Both the position numbers and the translations under genes were made by a program. A stretch of 64,000 bases of DNA from Candidatus Solibacter usitatus (GTDB taxonomy: Bacteria; Acidobacteriota; Terriglobia; Bryobacterales; Bryobacteraceae): the NCBI GenBank assembly GCA_016213245.1, contig JACRBC010000021.1:1-64000 (forward strand), given 5' to 3'. The notes under the pieces were generated by a model. That model saw nothing but the letters and a program-made list of their open reading frames with translations, was not told the origin of the DNA and made no database searches. How positions within the stretch are numbered: the first letter of the stretch is position 1; every line of letters starts with the position of its first letter. Shown here piece by piece: positions 27,059 through 35,351 of the stretch.

Positions 27059-28267
27059 CTACTGCAAGATCACTTTCTGGCCCTGCGCCAGGCCAGCCAG
27101 GAGTTCAGTCTTCACCCCGTTGGAGATGCCCAGCTTGACGCCGATCTTCTTGCGTCCCTTCTCCTCGGCCGCGTCGGGGACCTCCACCGCGGCATTGCGC
27201 TGATTGTCGTACACCACCGCCGCCTCCGGCACCAGCAGCACGTTCAGCTTCTCTTCCAGAATGATCTCCGCGTTGGCACTCATGTTGGCCTTCAACTCGC
27301 GTCCCGGGTTGTGGATCGATACCTGCACCTCGAACGTCGTCACGTTGTCCTTCTCCACCCCGTACGGCGATATCCGATACACCTTCCCGTCGAACTTCCG
27401 GTCCCGGAAGCTCTCCACTACGATCCGCGCCGGTTGGCCGAGGTACACCTTCCCGATATCGGCCTGGTCCACCTTCCCTCTCACGAACACGTCGCCCACA
27501 TCCCCCAGCGTAAACAGCAGCGTCGACTGCGACCCCATCACCAGAATCGAACTCACCGCGTTGCCCACTTCCACGTTACGCGACAGCACCAGCCCGTCGA
27601 TCGGGCTCACGATCGTCGAGTTGCGCAGATCCTCGTCCGCCCGCTCCAGCATGGCCGTCGCCTGCGCCACCTGCGCCTTCGAGCGCGCAATCTCCGCCCT
27701 GGCCACCGCCAGGTTCCGCGCCGCGCTCGATTGCTTGTTCAGCCCCATCTGGTAGCCCTTCTCCGCGTCTTCGACCACGCTCTTGGCGATCAGCCCCTGG
27801 CGATGCAACTCCCGCCCACGCTCCATCGCCGACTTCAGAAACGGCAGGTCCGGCCCCTCGGCCTCCACCTTGTTGCGCTCCAGCGACGCATAGGCGGATT
27901 CCTCAGTCGCCTGCGCCGCCTGCAGGTTCGCCCTGGCCTCGCGGACACGCGCCTGCAACTCTTCCTTGTCCAGCTCGGCCAGAATCTGGCCCTGTGCCAC
28001 CGTGTCCCCGTAGTTGATGAAGATCTTCTTCACAAGCCCGCTGGCCTTGGATTTCACCTCCACCGTCGCGCGCGGCTCGATCTTGCCCGTGGCCACCACC
28101 GAGCGCGCGATGTTGCCCTGCTCCACCGCCGAGATCTTCGACGGGTCGATCTTGTTGTTCGGCTTCAGCGCCGCGCGGACGCCCATGCCCGCTCCCGCCA
28201 GCACGAGAAGAATGACGCCGGCCCAGATCCAGCGCCGCTTGGATGATCTTTTTCCGTTGCCTGCCAT
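27059..28267 (-). CDS. Periplasmic membrane fusion protein of an ABC efflux system (MacA/HlyD type)
   Basis: The 402-residue adaptor has one membrane anchor (about 13-33), a biotinyl-lipoyl-like half domain (GKIEPRATVEVKSKASG, about 61-77) and a long coiled-coil hairpin (about 100-215). The second lipoyl half (IVSPIDGLVLSR) is followed by beta-barrel domains. It would link the two downstream permeases to an outer-membrane channel, as MacA does for MacB. ATG 28267 was chosen because it has aggag eight bases upstream and starts the basic/hydrophobic anchor; the open frame upstream has no coding support. It is the first gene of the operon. Confidence 0.9.
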   Translation of the reverse strand: MAGNGKRSSKRRWIWAGVILLVLAGAGMGVRAALKPNNKIDPSKISAVEQGNIARSVVATGKIEPRATVEVKSKASGLVKKIFINYGDTVAQGQILAELDKEELQARVREARANLQAAQATEESAYASLERNKVEAEGPDLPFLKSAMERGRELHRQGLIAKSVVEDAEKGYQMGLNKQSSAARNLAVARAEIARSKAQVAQATAMLERADEDLRNSTIVSPIDGLVLSRNVEVGNAVSSILVMGSQSTLLFTLGDVGDVFVRGKVDQADIGKVYLGQPARIVVESFRDRKFDGKVYRISPYGVEKDNVTTFEVQVSIHNPGRELKANMSANAEIILEEKLNVLLVPEAAVVYDNQRNAAVEVPDAAEEKGRKKIGVKLGISNGVKTELLAGLAQGQKVILQ

Positions 28268-28372
28268 GATGATTGCTCCTGCGATTCTGCCCCGCCGCGT
28301 CTGGTATGCGCGGGGCCAGTTCCTCGTTACATTAGCTTCAGACGATCCACCTACCCCCTTTGTTCCGCCGAA

Positions 28373-28390
28373 ATCTCCCGCGCGGGAGAT
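28373..28390. promoter_or_regulatory. 18-bp perfect palindrome covering the ribosome binding site of the M20 gene
   Basis: ATCTCCCGCGCGGGAGAT reads the same on both strands. Its right half contains the Shine-Dalgarno gggag (28384-28388), and the ATG of the amidohydrolase follows at 28394. As DNA it could be an operator for a dimeric repressor. As RNA it could fold into a 7-bp hairpin with a gcgc loop that hides the ribosome binding site. It lies in the divergent region between the exporter operon and the M20 gene. Confidence 0.6.
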
Positions 28391-28393
28391 AAG

Positions 28394-29959
28394 ATGAAGT
28401 CCATGACCCGCACCCTGCTCATCCCATTGGCCTTGGCCACCTCCTGCCTGGCTCAGGCGCCGCCGGAGGACGTCTTGAAACAGGCCGCCCAGGAAATGGT
28501 GGATGGGCGCAACCAGTTGACCCAGAGGATCGTCGATTCCATCTTCTCCTTCAGCGAGCTCGGCTACCAGGAGCATCAGACCTCCGCCTATGTCACCGCC
28601 ATCCTCGAACAGAACGGCTTCAAGGTCACCCGCGGCATCGCCGGCCTGCCCACCTCCTGGGTCGCCGAGTGGGGGGCTGGGAAGCCCGTCATCGGATTCA
28701 TGGCCGACATCGATGGGCTACCGGAAACTTCGCAAACCCCCGGCGTCGCTTTTCACAAGCCGCTCATCGACAACGGCCCCGGCCATGGCGAAGGGCACAA
28801 CGCCGGCCAGGCGGTCAACGTCACCGCCGCGCTTGTGGTCAAGGAGCTGATGCAGAAGCACGGCATTACCGGCACCCTGCGCCTCTATCCCGGCGTCGCC
28901 GAAGAGCTCATCGGCAGCCGCACCTACATGGTCAACGCCGGCCTGTTCAAGGATGTCGACGTGATGCTGTCCACCCATATCTCCTCCGATTTCGGCACCG
29001 GCTACGGAGCCATCGGCTCCGGCCTGGTCTCGGTGGAGTACACCTTCACCGGCCGCAGCGCCCATGCCGCCGCCTCTCCCTGGGCCGGCCGTAGCGCGCT
29101 CGACGCGGTTGAGCTGATGAATGTCGGCTGGAACTACCGCCGCGAGCACCTGCGCACCGAGCAGCGTTCGCACTACGTCATCACCCACGGCGGCGATCAG
29201 CCCAATGTCGTGCCGCCCGTCGCCAAAGTCTGGTACTACTTCCGCGAGTGGGACTACCCGCGAATCAAGGAACTGCACGAGCTCGGCACCACCATCGCCC
29301 GCGGTGCGGCTCTGATGACCGGCACCGAGTTCACCGAGCGTGTTCTGGGCGCCGCCTGGCCCGGCCATTTCAACAAGCCGCTGGCCGAGGCGCTGTCGGC
29401 CAACATCGCCCGCGCTGGCATGCCCCAGTGGTCCGCCGATGACCAGGCCCTGGCCAAGGCCGCGCAAGCGGAACTCAAGTCCACTGCCGAGGGACTCCAG
29501 ACGGCTGTCAAGCCGTTGGTCAAGCCCGAAGAAGCCGGCCGCATGTACGGCTCGGACGACATCGCCGAGGTGAGCTGGAATCTGCCAACCGTCGTGCTCC
29601 GCTTTCCCGGCAACATCCCCGGCATGATCGGCCATCACTGGTCCAGCTCCATCGCCATGGCCACCCCCATCTCCCACAAGGGTTCCACCGCCGGCGCCAA
29701 GGCCCACGCCATGACCGCGCTCGATCTATTGACCAAGCCGGACCTGCTCGCCGCCGCCAAAACCTACTTCGCTACTCAGACCCGGGAAACCAAGTGGCAG
29801 TCCCTCGTCCCCATCGGCCAGCCGCCCCCGGTCTATCTGAACAAAGAAAAAATGGAGCGCGTGAAACCACAGTTGGAGAAACTGCGCTACGATCCCGCCC
29901 GCTTCCCCACGTACCTGGATCAACTCGGTGTGCGCTATCCTACCGTGAAACAACCATGA
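28394..29959 (+). CDS. Secreted M20D-family amidohydrolase (AbgB-like)
   Basis: A 521-residue peptidase M20 family protein with a signal peptide (about 1-21, ending SCLAQ). Metal-binding motifs are visible: GHGEGHNAG (130-138, with H131 and H135), the E170-E171 pair in GVAEELIGS, and a distal histidine in GHHWSSS near 415. A dimerisation domain lies between about 205 and 330. The closest group I recognise is the p-aminobenzoyl-glutamate hydrolase subunit B type, which removes acyl or amide groups from amino acids; the substrate here is unknown. The stop overlaps the start of the next membrane protein (ATGA). The ribosome binding site lies within a palindrome. Confidence 0.9.
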   Translation: MKSMTRTLLIPLALATSCLAQAPPEDVLKQAAQEMVDGRNQLTQRIVDSIFSFSELGYQEHQTSAYVTAILEQNGFKVTRGIAGLPTSWVAEWGAGKPVIGFMADIDGLPETSQTPGVAFHKPLIDNGPGHGEGHNAGQAVNVTAALVVKELMQKHGITGTLRLYPGVAEELIGSRTYMVNAGLFKDVDVMLSTHISSDFGTGYGAIGSGLVSVEYTFTGRSAHAAASPWAGRSALDAVELMNVGWNYRREHLRTEQRSHYVITHGGDQPNVVPPVAKVWYYFREWDYPRIKELHELGTTIARGAALMTGTEFTERVLGAAWPGHFNKPLAEALSANIARAGMPQWSADDQALAKAAQAELKSTAEGLQTAVKPLVKPEEAGRMYGSDDIAEVSWNLPTVVLRFPGNIPGMIGHHWSSSIAMATPISHKGSTAGAKAHAMTALDLLTKPDLLAAAKTYFATQTRETKWQSLVPIGQPPPVYLNKEKMERVKPQLEKLRYDPARFPTYLDQLGVRYPTVKQP

Positions 29960-31089
29960 GCCAGACCACTTCGCGGCGCCTGGAACCGCTCGATACTTTG
30001 AGGGGCCTCATCATGGTCCTGATGGCGCTCGACCACGCCAGCTTTTTCCTCGCCCGAGTCCACCCTTTTGAGTTCTGGAGCGGCCCGCTGCCCGATTACG
30101 GCAGCAGCGCCTCCTGGTTCTTCACTCGCTGGGTGACGCACTTCTGCGCCCCGGGATTCTTCTTTCTGATGGGATCCGGCATGGCGCTCTTCTCCGCCTC
30201 GCGGCTGGAGGCCGGCTGGAGCCACCAGCGCATCTCCCGTCACTTCCTCCTGCGCGGCCTTCTCCTCATCCCCGTCTTCTATCTGTTGGAGGCGCCCGTG
30301 TGGATGGCCGCCATGGGCGGCCCCAGAGGCGGCAAGATGAGTTTCATCGTCCTCACCGTGCTTATCACCCTCGGCCTCTCCATGATCCTGGCCGCGCCGT
30401 TGCTCCGCCTCAGCACCCGCTCGTGGCTCGCCATGGCCTTCATCGCTATCATGGCGCCGGACTTTCTCATCCCCACTCTCATGAAGCACGGCGGCCACGT
30501 AGGCCTGATCATGCGCATCTTCGTCGTGCCCGGAGAGACCTTTCCCATCTCCACCATGTACCCCATCCTGCCGTGGTTCGGCATCTGCGCCCTGGGCATC
30601 GGTTTCGGTCAACTCGTCGAACGAAGCCGCGACCTCGCATTGCGCGCCATGCTTCCGATGGGGCTTGCTTACCTGCTGGCCTTCGCCGGTGTCCGCATCG
30701 GCGGAGGTTTCGGAAACCTGCGCGAGGCGGCCGGCGCCGGCTGGATCCCCTTCCTCACCGTCGTCAAGTACCCACCCAGCCTGGCCTTCAGTCTTCTCAC
30801 GCTGGGCGGCAACCTGACACTGCTGTCGCTCTTCCACCGCGCCGGACCGTGGCTCGACGCCTTCAAGCGACTGCTGTCTGTCTTCGGCCAGGCGCCGTTG
30901 TTCTTCTACCTGGCCCATCTGTACGTTTTCCTGATCTTGCGCTTCGCTCTTTTCCCGCGCGACGCCGCGCCGCAATGGGCGCTCTATCCCGCCTGGTTGG
31001 CCGGCGTGGCACTTCTGTATCCCGCGTGCAAGTGGTACCGGAGTTTTAAGTCAGCCAAACCCGACGGCTCTCTCTGGCGGATGTTCTGA
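29956..31089 (+). CDS. HGSNAT/DUF1624-type multi-pass membrane acyltransferase
   Basis: The 377-residue integral membrane protein has about ten hydrophobic segments. Its opening RRLEPLDTLRGLIMVLMALDH (split between residues 7 and 27) is the signature of the heparan-alpha-glucosaminide N-acetyltransferase/DUF1624 family, where the histidine in the first membrane segment is thought to carry the acetyl group across the membrane. The acceptor is unknown. ATG 29956 overlaps the M20 stop, so the two products are made together. Confidence 0.85.
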   Translation: MSQTTSRRLEPLDTLRGLIMVLMALDHASFFLARVHPFEFWSGPLPDYGSSASWFFTRWVTHFCAPGFFFLMGSGMALFSASRLEAGWSHQRISRHFLLRGLLLIPVFYLLEAPVWMAAMGGPRGGKMSFIVLTVLITLGLSMILAAPLLRLSTRSWLAMAFIAIMAPDFLIPTLMKHGGHVGLIMRIFVVPGETFPISTMYPILPWFGICALGIGFGQLVERSRDLALRAMLPMGLAYLLAFAGVRIGGGFGNLREAAGAGWIPFLTVVKYPPSLAFSLLTLGGNLTLLSLFHRAGPWLDAFKRLLSVFGQAPLFFYLAHLYVFLILRFALFPRDAAPQWALYPAWLAGVALLYPACKWYRSFKSAKPDGSLWRMF

Positions 31090-31101
31090 GCGGCCGTCCG
31101 C

Positions 31102-31887
31102 CTACTCGTACTTCAGCTCGCTGCCGAGCATGCTGTGAGGAATGGCGAACACCGCCAGCGTGACCAGCGCGGCTGCCGCCACCCACCAGCCCGCCTGCCC
31201 GTTTCGCCGGACCTTCAGCCACGCGATCACCCAGCCGAGCCATACCGCCAGCGTCTTGTTGTCCGTCAGATCCGTGCCGAATGGCCAGCCGGTCCAGTAG
31301 GCGCCAAAGGCGTACTTCTGCACCACCGGGCCCAGGCATAACCCGCCCACGGTCAGCAACCCGATCGTCCAGACGATCAACTTCAGGTACGAGGGGCTGG
31401 GACTGAAATACTCCACGCCGGCGCGCGTCGCCAGCAGCATCCCCGCGAACATGCAGATGACGTGCACGGCCAGCACGGGCAACGGCACTTCCCCCTTGAA
31501 GCGGATCACCACCGGCTGCCCGCCGAGCGTCACCCGCTCTTCGTGTTCCTGCAGAATCACGCGGTACACCAGCTTTCCCGCCGGCGGCTGGTGCGGCAGG
31601 CGCGCCGTCAGGTCGCCGCCGTTCCGCTCCATTTTGAGATAAGTCCACTGATCCTGGGCCTTGAAACGCTCCCACGCCAAGGCGCCCTGAACGGCCTGGC
31701 TCGCCGCCCCTACACGCACCTCTGCGTCGCCGTCGCCCTGCGCTCTCGGCAGCCGGTACTTGATCTCTTCCGTGCCCAGCCTGACCTTGCCCCGCGCCGG
31801 ATACGACGGGCCTGTCGTCCGTTGGTAGACAGCCGATGCCAGCGTAATGAGAAGGGCGATGATCCAGAGAACTGAAGACCGGCGCAC
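31102..31887 (-). CDS. Membrane protein of unknown function
   Basis: The 261-residue protein has an N-terminal membrane helix (about 5-23), then a beta-rich extracytoplasmic domain (about 28-128). Four further hydrophobic segments follow (about 133-150, 168-190, 213-225, 233-252). No family was recognised. GTG 31887 lies four bases after the GNAT stop, and this is the last gene of the minus-strand operon. The stop is 12 bp from the convergent HGSNAT-like gene. Confidence 0.75.
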   Translation of the reverse strand: MRRSSVLWIIALLITLASAVYQRTTGPSYPARGKVRLGTEEIKYRLPRAQGDGDAEVRVGAASQAVQGALAWERFKAQDQWTYLKMERNGGDLTARLPHQPPAGKLVYRVILQEHEERVTLGGQPVVIRFKGEVPLPVLAVHVICMFAGMLLATRAGVEYFSPSPSYLKLIVWTIGLLTVGGLCLGPVVQKYAFGAYWTGWPFGTDLTDNKTLAVWLGWVIAWLKVRRNGQAGWWVAAAALVTLAVFAIPHSMLGSELKYE

Positions 31888-31891
31888 GCAG

Positions 31892-32368
31892 CTATTGTTT
31901 CAGAATCCGCCCGAAGTCGTCGCGCGTCAGCCGCATCGTCATCCAGTCGCTGAGGTGGCTGGCGCCGAAGCGGGCATAGAACTCCTGCGCCAGGCGGTTC
32001 CAGTCCAGCACCACCCACTCCATGCGGCCGCACCCGCGGCGCTCGGCCTCGGCCACCAGTTCCTTGAAGAGCGCGGCGCCCGCGCCCCGGCCGCGGAATT
32101 CCGGCTGCACGAAGATGTCTTCCAGATACAGCGTGGGCAGGGCCAGAAAGCTCGAGTAGGTCTCCAGCACCAGCGCGTACGCCGCCGGAACCCCGTCGGC
32201 GTACGCCAGGTAGGCTTCCAGCCGCGGCCTGCCGCCGAAGATGTCCCGCAGCAGGCGCCCCTGCGCCGCCTCGTCCGGCGGGTCGAGCTTCTCATAGTCG
32301 GCCAGGGCCCGGATCAGGTCGAGCAGGATCGGCCCCTCATCCGGGCTGGCGCGGCGGATTTCAAGCAT
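31892..32368 (-). CDS. GNAT acetyltransferase, diamine/spermidine acetyltransferase-like
   Basis: A 158-residue GNAT protein. LEDIFVQPEFRGRGAGAAL (about 82-100) is the acetyl-CoA motif, and EWVVLDWNRLAQEFY (about 116-130) is the signature shared with the SSAT group that acetylates polyamines and other primary amines. The precise amine substrate is not predictable. It starts 11 bases after rtcB and belongs to the same operon. Confidence 0.87.
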   Translation of the reverse strand: MLEIRRASPDEGPILLDLIRALADYEKLDPPDEAAQGRLLRDIFGGRPRLEAYLAYADGVPAAYALVLETYSSFLALPTLYLEDIFVQPEFRGRGAGAALFKELVAEAERRGCGRMEWVVLDWNRLAQEFYARFGASHLSDWMTMRLTRDDFGRILKQ

Positions 32369-32379
32369 GCAATCCCAGC

Positions 32380-33810
32380 CTAGCCTTTAATCACACCCAT
32401 TGGACGCAGCCGCGCCACTTTGCGCGCCAGCCCCGCCCGATGGACCACGTCGATCACCTCGTCCACGTCCTTGTACGCCTCCGGGATCTCCTCCACAATG
32501 CCGTCGCGGGTTTCGCTCCGTACGAGAATCCCTTTCAGCTCCAGAGACCGCTGCACGTCGCGCGCGTCCCGCCCCGCCTTGGCCGCGTGGCGGCTCATCA
32601 GCCGCCCCGCCCCGTGGCACACGCTGCCGAATGTCTCCTCCATCGCCCCCTCGCAGCCCGCCAGCACCCACGAGGCCGTCCCCATGCTGCCCGGAATCAG
32701 AACCGGCTGTCCCGCGCCGCGATACTCCGCCGGAATCTCACTGTGACCAGGCGGGAACGCTCGCGTCGCCCCCTTGCGGTGCACCAGCACATCCACCGGC
32801 CGCCCCTCGAACGTATGCCTCTCGCGCTTGGCGATGTTGTGGCACACGTCGTAGAGCAACTCGAGCTTCGCCGCCACGCCAAACACTTTTTCGAAACTGC
32901 CCCGCAGAAAGTGGAGTATCGACTGGCGGTTGGCCCACGCAAAGTTGGCCGCCGCCCGCATCGCCTTCAGGTACGACCGTCCCTCGTCGCTCTGCACCGG
33001 CACGCACGCCAGTTGCCGGTCCGGCAGCGTGATGCCGTACTTCTTCATCGCGCCGCCCATCTGCGCCAGGAAGTCCGTGCACACCTGGTGGCCCAGCCCC
33101 CGCGAGCCGCTGTGGATCAGCACCACCACCTGTCCCTCATGCAACCCGTATGCCTCAGCCGCATCCGCCGCCTCGATCCGCTCCACGTACTGAATTTCGA
33201 GAAAATGATTGCCGCTCCCCAGCGTGCCCAGTTGCGGCCGCCCGCGCTCCTTCGCCCGCGCGGACACCTCTCGAGGATCGGCGCCAGCAAGGCGGCCTCC
33301 CTCTTCACAGCGCGCCGTGTCGGACGCCTCGCCGTAGCCCTGCTCGATCATCCACTGCGCCCCGTTCTCCAGCACCTCGTCCAGTTGCCGCTGGCTGATA
33401 TCGAGATGTCCCTTGCCGCCGACGCCGCACGGCACGTCGCCGAACACCCGGTCGATCAGCTCCCTCATCCTTCCCCGCACCTCGGCCGCCTCGAGGTTCG
33501 TCCGCGCGAGGCGTACGCCGCAGTTGATGTCGTAGCCCACCCCGCCCGGCGAAACCACCCCACGCCGCCAGTCCATCGCCGCCACGCCCCCGATCGGAAA
33601 GCCGTACCCCTGGTGAATGTCCGGCATGGCCAGCGATGGGCCCACAATGCCCGGCAGGCAGGCCACGTTCACCGCCTGCTCCAGCGCCTTGTCTTTCTGG
33701 ATCAGCTCCCGCAGCGCGTCGCTGGCGTAGAAAACGACATCGGTCTTCATCCCCGCGCCCGCATCGCGCCGGATGCGATTGCGTACCTCGTCGATCCGTT
33801 CCACCTGCAT
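32380..33810 (-). CDS. rtcB: RNA-splicing ligase RtcB
   Basis: RtcB joins RNA 2',3'-cyclic phosphate or 3'-phosphate ends to 5'-OH ends using GTP. The 476-residue protein keeps the manganese and guanylylation residues: D94 and C97 in GYDINCG, the GSGNHFLE motif (198-205), HSGSRGLGHQ (233-242), HRKGATRAFPPGH (344-356), and H399 in CHGAGR as the histidine that takes GMP. ATG 33810 was chosen over the longer frame because it sits one base after the archease stop and gives the usual RtcB N-terminus. Pairing with archease indicates the archease-stimulated type of enzyme. Confidence 0.96.
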   Translation of the reverse strand: MQVERIDEVRNRIRRDAGAGMKTDVVFYASDALRELIQKDKALEQAVNVACLPGIVGPSLAMPDIHQGYGFPIGGVAAMDWRRGVVSPGGVGYDINCGVRLARTNLEAAEVRGRMRELIDRVFGDVPCGVGGKGHLDISQRQLDEVLENGAQWMIEQGYGEASDTARCEEGGRLAGADPREVSARAKERGRPQLGTLGSGNHFLEIQYVERIEAADAAEAYGLHEGQVVVLIHSGSRGLGHQVCTDFLAQMGGAMKKYGITLPDRQLACVPVQSDEGRSYLKAMRAAANFAWANRQSILHFLRGSFEKVFGVAAKLELLYDVCHNIAKRERHTFEGRPVDVLVHRKGATRAFPPGHSEIPAEYRGAGQPVLIPGSMGTASWVLAGCEGAMEETFGSVCHGAGRLMSRHAAKAGRDARDVQRSLELKGILVRSETRDGIVEEIPEAYKDVDEVIDVVHRAGLARKVARLRPMGVIKG

Positions 33811-33811
33811 G

Positions 33812-34228
33812 TCAGATGTCGAGGTAGACCTCGGCCTCCCACACACCATTCTGCTCGCCAATGCGAAGCTGGTGGAACGTCGCCGCCTTCACCACTATCC
33901 GCGGCCGGTGACGCGTGTCATCTCTCGCCTCGCCCAGCACTCGCCCCACCACCCCGCCCTCCTCGATACTCACCGCCTCAAACCGCGCCGGCACCCAGCG
34001 CCGGCCATCCAGCAGGAACAGAACCTCGTTCAGCCAGTTGACCAGCAGTTCACCCTCGTCCGAGCCCGTGGCCGTAACCTCGCGCGGTTCGAACGCCACT
34101 GCGCCGGAGGGGTCCAGGGCCACCTCCACCAGTGCATGCGCCGCCTGGATGAACAACTCTTCCAGCGTATCGGCGTGAGCCCGGAATCCCGTATCGGCCG
34201 TATGCGCCAGGATCTCGTAGCCGGGCAT
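33812..34228 (-). CDS. Archease, RtcB activator
   Basis: A 138-residue archease. The family opening HTADTG (9-14) carries the metal-binding aspartate D12, and the C-terminal VYLDI ends in the conserved acidic residue. Archease promotes guanylylation of RtcB and multiple turnover. The gene is directly upstream of rtcB with a one-base gap, the usual arrangement for this pair. Confidence 0.94.
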   Translation of the reverse strand: MPGYEILAHTADTGFRAHADTLEELFIQAAHALVEVALDPSGAVAFEPREVTATGSDEGELLVNWLNEVLFLLDGRRWVPARFEAVSIEEGGVVGRVLGEARDDTRHRPRIVVKAATFHQLRIGEQNGVWEAEVYLDI

Positions 34229-34238
34229 CCCGCTCCGC

Positions 34239-35351
34239 CTACGCCTTGAGCCGCCGCGCCAGGAACGGCAGCCCCTGCCGCCCCCAGAACTGGTGGTCGC
34301 GCGGGTGAATCTCCAGCCCGCACTTGTCCGCCGCGCCCATCACCTCGAACACTTTCTTCGTCTCTTCAAATGCCTGCCGCGCGCCGGCCACCGGGAAGAT
34401 GTTGTCCTTTTCGCCGCTCTCGGAAAACAGCGCCCGCGGCGCCACCAGCCCGGCGATGTCGCTGGCCTCCGCCCAGTTCAGGATCCCGGGGATGTAGTTG
34501 TCCATGCAGTGCGCCAGGCTCAGGATCGAGTCGCGGTACATGCACAGGTAGCCGCTCACCAGCGCCGCGCGGATGCGTGTGTCGAGCGCCGCTGCATACA
34601 GCGTGATGGTCCCGCCGCCGGAAATGCCCATGCAACCCACGCGCCCGGCATCCACCTCTTTGCGCGTTTCCAGGTAGTCGATCGACCGCATCATGTCCCA
34701 CACGCGCCAACCGATCATCGTCTCTCCGTACAGCAGCGCCGCTCCCGCCGCCGGCTGGCACGAACTCGTACCCGGCCTCTGTTTGCGCGCCTCTTCCCCG
34801 CGCCGGTGCCCGAAGCCGATCGGCTCCACCGCGAACGCCGCCAGGCCCTGTTCCACCGCCTGGATCGCAAAGTCGTACTGGTATCCCGCTTTCACGGTCC
34901 TGTCGCCGCCGTCTTCGGCGATCCCCACGATGTCATCCACCCCGCGCCCGTGGCCTGGGATGCACAGCGCCACCGGCGCCGGCCGCGCCCCATTCTTCGG
35001 CAAAAGCAGATAGGCGAACACCTCCAACCCCGGGCGGCTCTCGAAGACGATGGTCTCGCGCGTGTAGCCGGCGAACTCGCGAGTCTCCAGAATCTTTGCG
35101 TTCAGCGCCGTGCGTGCCGGGAAGCCGCCCACCAGCGCCTCCACTTTGGCCCGCAGCTTCTTCTGCCAGTTCCGCGCCTCCTTGGCCGTCTTGGCCCGGA
35201 ACTTCAGCCGCCGCGGCGCTTGCTCCCACCTCTGCCGGCCCCACGCCACGACGTCGTAGTTGGGCTCAGGGTGCTTCGGAGCCGGTTTCTGTGCCTTGGC
35301 AATGACGGAGGGCGCGATGGCGGCGAGTGCGAGTCTTCTGCGGGTGATCAC
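34239..35351 (-). CDS. Secreted alpha/beta-hydrolase (acetyl-xylan-esterase/dienelactone-hydrolase-like)
   Basis: A 370-residue protein with an arginine-rich signal peptide (MITRRRLALAAIAPS, probably Tat-type) and an alpha/beta-hydrolase fold. The nucleophile is S244 in GISGGG. A likely catalytic Asp lies in SGEKDNIFP (about 325) and the His in RDHQFWG (about 357). Family members deacetylate polysaccharides or hydrolyse other esters; the substrate is unknown. GTG 35351 overlaps the stop of the cpaF-like gene, so the two are coupled despite having no obvious shared function. Confidence 0.85.
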   Translation of the reverse strand: MITRRRLALAAIAPSVIAKAQKPAPKHPEPNYDVVAWGRQRWEQAPRRLKFRAKTAKEARNWQKKLRAKVEALVGGFPARTALNAKILETREFAGYTRETIVFESRPGLEVFAYLLLPKNGARPAPVALCIPGHGRGVDDIVGIAEDGGDRTVKAGYQYDFAIQAVEQGLAAFAVEPIGFGHRRGEEARKQRPGTSSCQPAAGAALLYGETMIGWRVWDMMRSIDYLETRKEVDAGRVGCMGISGGGTITLYAAALDTRIRAALVSGYLCMYRDSILSLAHCMDNYIPGILNWAEASDIAGLVAPRALFSESGEKDNIFPVAGARQAFEETKKVFEVMGAADKCGLEIHPRDHQFWGRQGLPFLARRLKA

